From Mailhella sp. (GTDB taxonomy: Bacteria; Desulfobacterota; Desulfovibrionia; Desulfovibrionales; Desulfovibrionaceae), in NCBI GenBank assembly GCA_017411945.1, contig JAFQPD010000163.1:1-6688 (forward strand): 6,688 bases of DNA, given 5' to 3'. This document shows, piece after piece, positions 4,978 through 6,688 of this stretch (positions are counted from its first letter, which is position 1; each line of letters begins with the position of its first letter). A program made the translations under genes and the position numbers. Under the pieces are notes generated by a model. That model was not told where the DNA came from and searched no databases. It saw only the letters and a list, made by a program, of their open reading frames with translations.

Positions 4978-5450
4978 TGAGACTTAACGATCTGTATCCT
5001 TTCCCCGAAGAACGTAAGGGCCGCAAGCGCGTCGGCCGTGGCGCCGGCTCCGGCCTCGGCGGCACCTCCGGCAAGGGCCACAAGGGCCAGAACGCCCGTT
5101 CCGGCGGCGGTGTCCGTCCCGGTTTCGAAGGCGGCCAGATGCCCCTGCAGCGCCGTCTCCCCAAGCGTGGCTTCAAGAACGCTTTGTTCAAGGTGACCTA
5201 CGAAGTCATTAACCTCGATCGCCTCCTGGCCGCTTTCCCCGACCAGAAGGAAATCACCCTCGAAGACATCTACGCTCGCGGTCTGGTCAACAGCGCTCTC
5301 GTCAAGATCCTTGGCGAAGGCGAAGTGACCCGCCCCGTCAGCATCGAAGCTTTCCGCTTCTCCGCTTCCGCCAAGGCCAAGATCCTTGCCGCCGGCGGTG
5401 AAGTGAAGGAACTCCTCGCTGACGAAGAACCTGCTGCAAACGAGGAATAA
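4977..5450 (+). CDS. rplO: 50S ribosomal protein L15
   Basis: L15 binds 23S rRNA and takes part in later steps of 50S assembly; its long N-terminal arm reaches into the rRNA core. The product is 157 residues, within or slightly above the usual 144-150. The arm is glycine- and arginine-rich: KRVGRGAGSGLGGTSGKGHK (residues 17-36), then GQNARSGGGVRPGFEGGQMP and LQRRLPKRGF, which are the family hallmarks. The C-terminal globular part includes DIYARGLVNSALVKILGEGE and the ASAKAKILAAGGEV signature at about 130-143. It ends in an acidic tail (LLADEEPAANEE), longer and more acidic than in E. coli L15. The start overlaps the rpmD stop by one base, and secY begins 3 bases after the stop. Confidence 0.98.
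   Translation: MRLNDLYPFPEERKGRKRVGRGAGSGLGGTSGKGHKGQNARSGGGVRPGFEGGQMPLQRRLPKRGFKNALFKVTYEVINLDRLLAAFPDQKEITLEDIYARGLVNSALVKILGEGEVTRPVSIEAFRFSASAKAKILAAGGEVKELLADEEPAANEE
5442..5446 (+). promoter_or_regulatory. Ribosome binding site that decides the GTG start of secY
   Basis: GAGGA at 5442-5446, inside the last codons of rplO, stands 7 bases before the GTG at 5454. The next in-frame ATG codons (5475 and 5484) have no comparable site upstream, so the GTG start is preferred. Confidence 0.65.
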
Positions 5451-5453
5451 GAC

Positions 5454-6688
5454 GTGGCGAACGGCGCGGACAAAATGGCGCAAATGCCTGAGCTGCGTAA
5501 AAAGCTGGCATGGACGATCCTCATCCTGTGCATGTACAGGGTGGGGGTCCATGTGCCGGTGCCTGGCATTGATGCAGGCGCGCTGTCTCACTTTTTCGCC
5601 AGCATGCAGGGTTCCGTCTTCGCACTGCTCGATATGTTCTCCGGCGGCGGCCTGAGCAACGTCTCCGTGTTCGCCCTTGGTATCATGCCCTACATCTCCG
5701 CCTCCATCATCCTGCAGCTCCTGCAGGTGGTGAGCCCCGAGATCAAGCGCATGGCCAAGGAAGAAGGGCAGGCGGGCAGACGTAAGATCACACAGTACAC
5801 GCGATATCTCACTGTCGCGATAACCCTTATCCAGGGCCTTGGCATCGCCACCATGCTCGAAGGCATGACAAGCCCTGAAGGCGCTCCCGTCGTCATGAAT
5901 CCCGGCTGGGAATTCCGTCTGGTGACTATCGCCACCCTGACGGCCGGTACCATCCTCATCATGTGGCTCGGCGAGCAGATCACTGCCAAGGGTATTGGCA
6001 ACGGCATTTCGCTTATCATCTTCTCCGGTATCGTGGTTGGTATCCCCAGCGCTCTCCTGCGCTCGTACCAGCTCATCAAGGCCGGCGACATGAACGTGCT
6101 GTTTGCGATCTTTATCCTGATAATGATGCTGGCCGTCACCGTGGGCATCGTTTTCGTTGAGCGTGCTCAGCGAAGGATCCCCATCCAGTACGCCAAGCGT
6201 CAGATCGGCCGCAAGATGTATGGCGGCCAGACCACCCACCTGCCTCTGCGCATCAACACCGCTGGTGTTATCCCGCCCATCTTCGCCCAGAGCCTTCTGC
6301 TCTTCCCCGCGACTGTGGCCGGCTTCTCCACCATCGACTGGCTCCAGCAGGTCGTGGCGTGGTTCCAGCCCACGTCTATTGTGTACAACGTGATTTTCGT
6401 GGCTCTGATCTTCTTCTTCTGCTTCTTCTACACCGCTATCATCTTCGAACCGAAGGATATCGCTGAGAACCTGAAGAAGGCCGGCGGCTTCGTCCCGGGC
6501 ATCCGTCCCGGCGAGAAGACCCGTGAATACATCGACAACGTGCTTACTCGTCTTACCTTCTGGGGCGGCATCTACATCTCCGTCATCTCCGTGCTGCCGA
6601 TGCTGCTGATCGCCCAGTTCAACGTGCCGTTCTATTTCGGCGGCACCAGCCTGCTCATCCTTGTGGGCGTGGCTATCGACTTCATGGG
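5454..6688 (+). CDS. secY: Protein translocase subunit SecY (3'-truncated by window edge)
   Basis: SecY is the channel of the SecYEG translocon in the inner membrane, passing unfolded proteins outward and membrane segments sideways. The frame is open from GTG 5454 to the right edge (411 full codons); about 25-35 C-terminal residues of a usual 430-445 are missing, covering the cytoplasmic tail. After the amphipathic start (PELRKKLAWT) come hydrophobic segments consistent with the ten-helix fold. The first SecY signature is GIMPYISASIILQLLQVVSP (residues 76-95). The second is WLGEQITAKGIGNGISLIIF (171-190). The cytoplasmic loop for SecA/ribosome contact begins RRIPIQYAKR (240). The C5 loop has FVPGIRPGEKT with Arg351, equivalent to E. 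coli Arg357, essential for SecA-driven export. VPFYFGGTSLLILVGVAIDF marks the last helix. No frameshift was found. Codon choice is less restricted than in the upstream ribosomal genes. Confidence 0.98.
   Translation, partial: MANGADKMAQMPELRKKLAWTILILCMYRVGVHVPVPGIDAGALSHFFASMQGSVFALLDMFSGGGLSNVSVFALGIMPYISASIILQLLQVVSPEIKRMAKEEGQAGRRKITQYTRYLTVAITLIQGLGIATMLEGMTSPEGAPVVMNPGWEFRLVTIATLTAGTILIMWLGEQITAKGIGNGISLIIFSGIVVGIPSALLRSYQLIKAGDMNVLFAIFILIMMLAVTVGIVFVERAQRRIPIQYAKRQIGRKMYGGQTTHLPLRINTAGVIPPIFAQSLLLFPATVAGFSTIDWLQQVVAWFQPTSIVYNVIFVALIFFFCFFYTAIIFEPKDIAENLKKAGGFVPGIRPGEKTREYIDNVLTRLTFWGGIYISVISVLPMLLIAQFNVPFYFGGTSLLILVGVAIDFM

Noticed and set aside
4953..6239. 428-codon open frame on the minus strand, opposite rplO and secY
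   Set aside because: It is the antisense shadow of two unmistakable genes. Reverse-strand stops need TTA, CTA or TCA in the right phase on the + strand, and these are rare in this C/G-ending codon use. The predicted protein is His/Gly/Asp-rich and matches no family I know.
6157..6393. 78-codon open frame on the + strand within secY
   Set aside because: It is out of frame inside the conserved SecY coding region; its Ser/Pro/Arg-rich composition is typical of an out-of-frame reading of a GC-rich gene.
1..6688. A new or undescribed system (mobile element, defence genes, CRISPR, unusual RNA)
   Set aside because: Every stretch over 41 bases is occupied by a standard ribosomal protein gene or secY in the conserved order; no foreign insertion, repeat array or extra gene is present.

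Overview
The window is one uninterrupted stretch of the conserved bacterial ribosomal-protein super-operon, all on the + strand. It runs from inside rpsC (S3) at the left edge to inside secY at the right edge. The order is rpsC-rplP-rpmC-rpsQ (the end of the S10 block), then rplN-rplX-rplE-rpsN-rpsH-rplF-rplR-rpsE-rpmD-rplO-secY (the spc block). Fifteen genes are present. Thirteen are complete; rpsC lacks its 5' end and secY lacks its 3' end.

The organism is a Gram-negative-type bacterium with fairly high GC and strong C/G-ending codon use. Several proteins recall Desulfovibrio and its relatives (Desulfovibrionaceae): L5 beginning MTRLE, L15 beginning MRLN-LYPFPEE, S5 beginning MEQ, zinc-type S14 and L24, and a SecY with PELRKKLAWT near its N-terminus. 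This placement rests on remembered resemblance, not on a search.

Region by region, 1-1414 holds S3, L16, L29 and S17, packed with overlaps or an 8-base gap. A 30-base gap then leads into 1445-5450, which encodes L14, L24, L5, S14, S8, L6, L18, S5, L30 and L15. SecY starts 3 bases after L15. The longest stretch without a gene is 41 bases (between rpsH and rplF). I see no terminator, no convincing promoter, no RNA gene, no mobile element and no CRISPR. Three junctions overlap (TAATG, ATGA, TAATG), and several Shine-Dalgarno sequences lie on or inside the preceding gene's end, so translational coupling is likely.

Functionally the genes supply small- and large-subunit proteins in balanced amounts, together with the core of the Sec translocon that threads nascent membrane and secreted proteins. 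I found no new system here. The points worth a second look are modest: two zinc-site ribosomal proteins, small inverted repeats in three gene gaps, a tandem start at rplE, and a change in codon use at secY.
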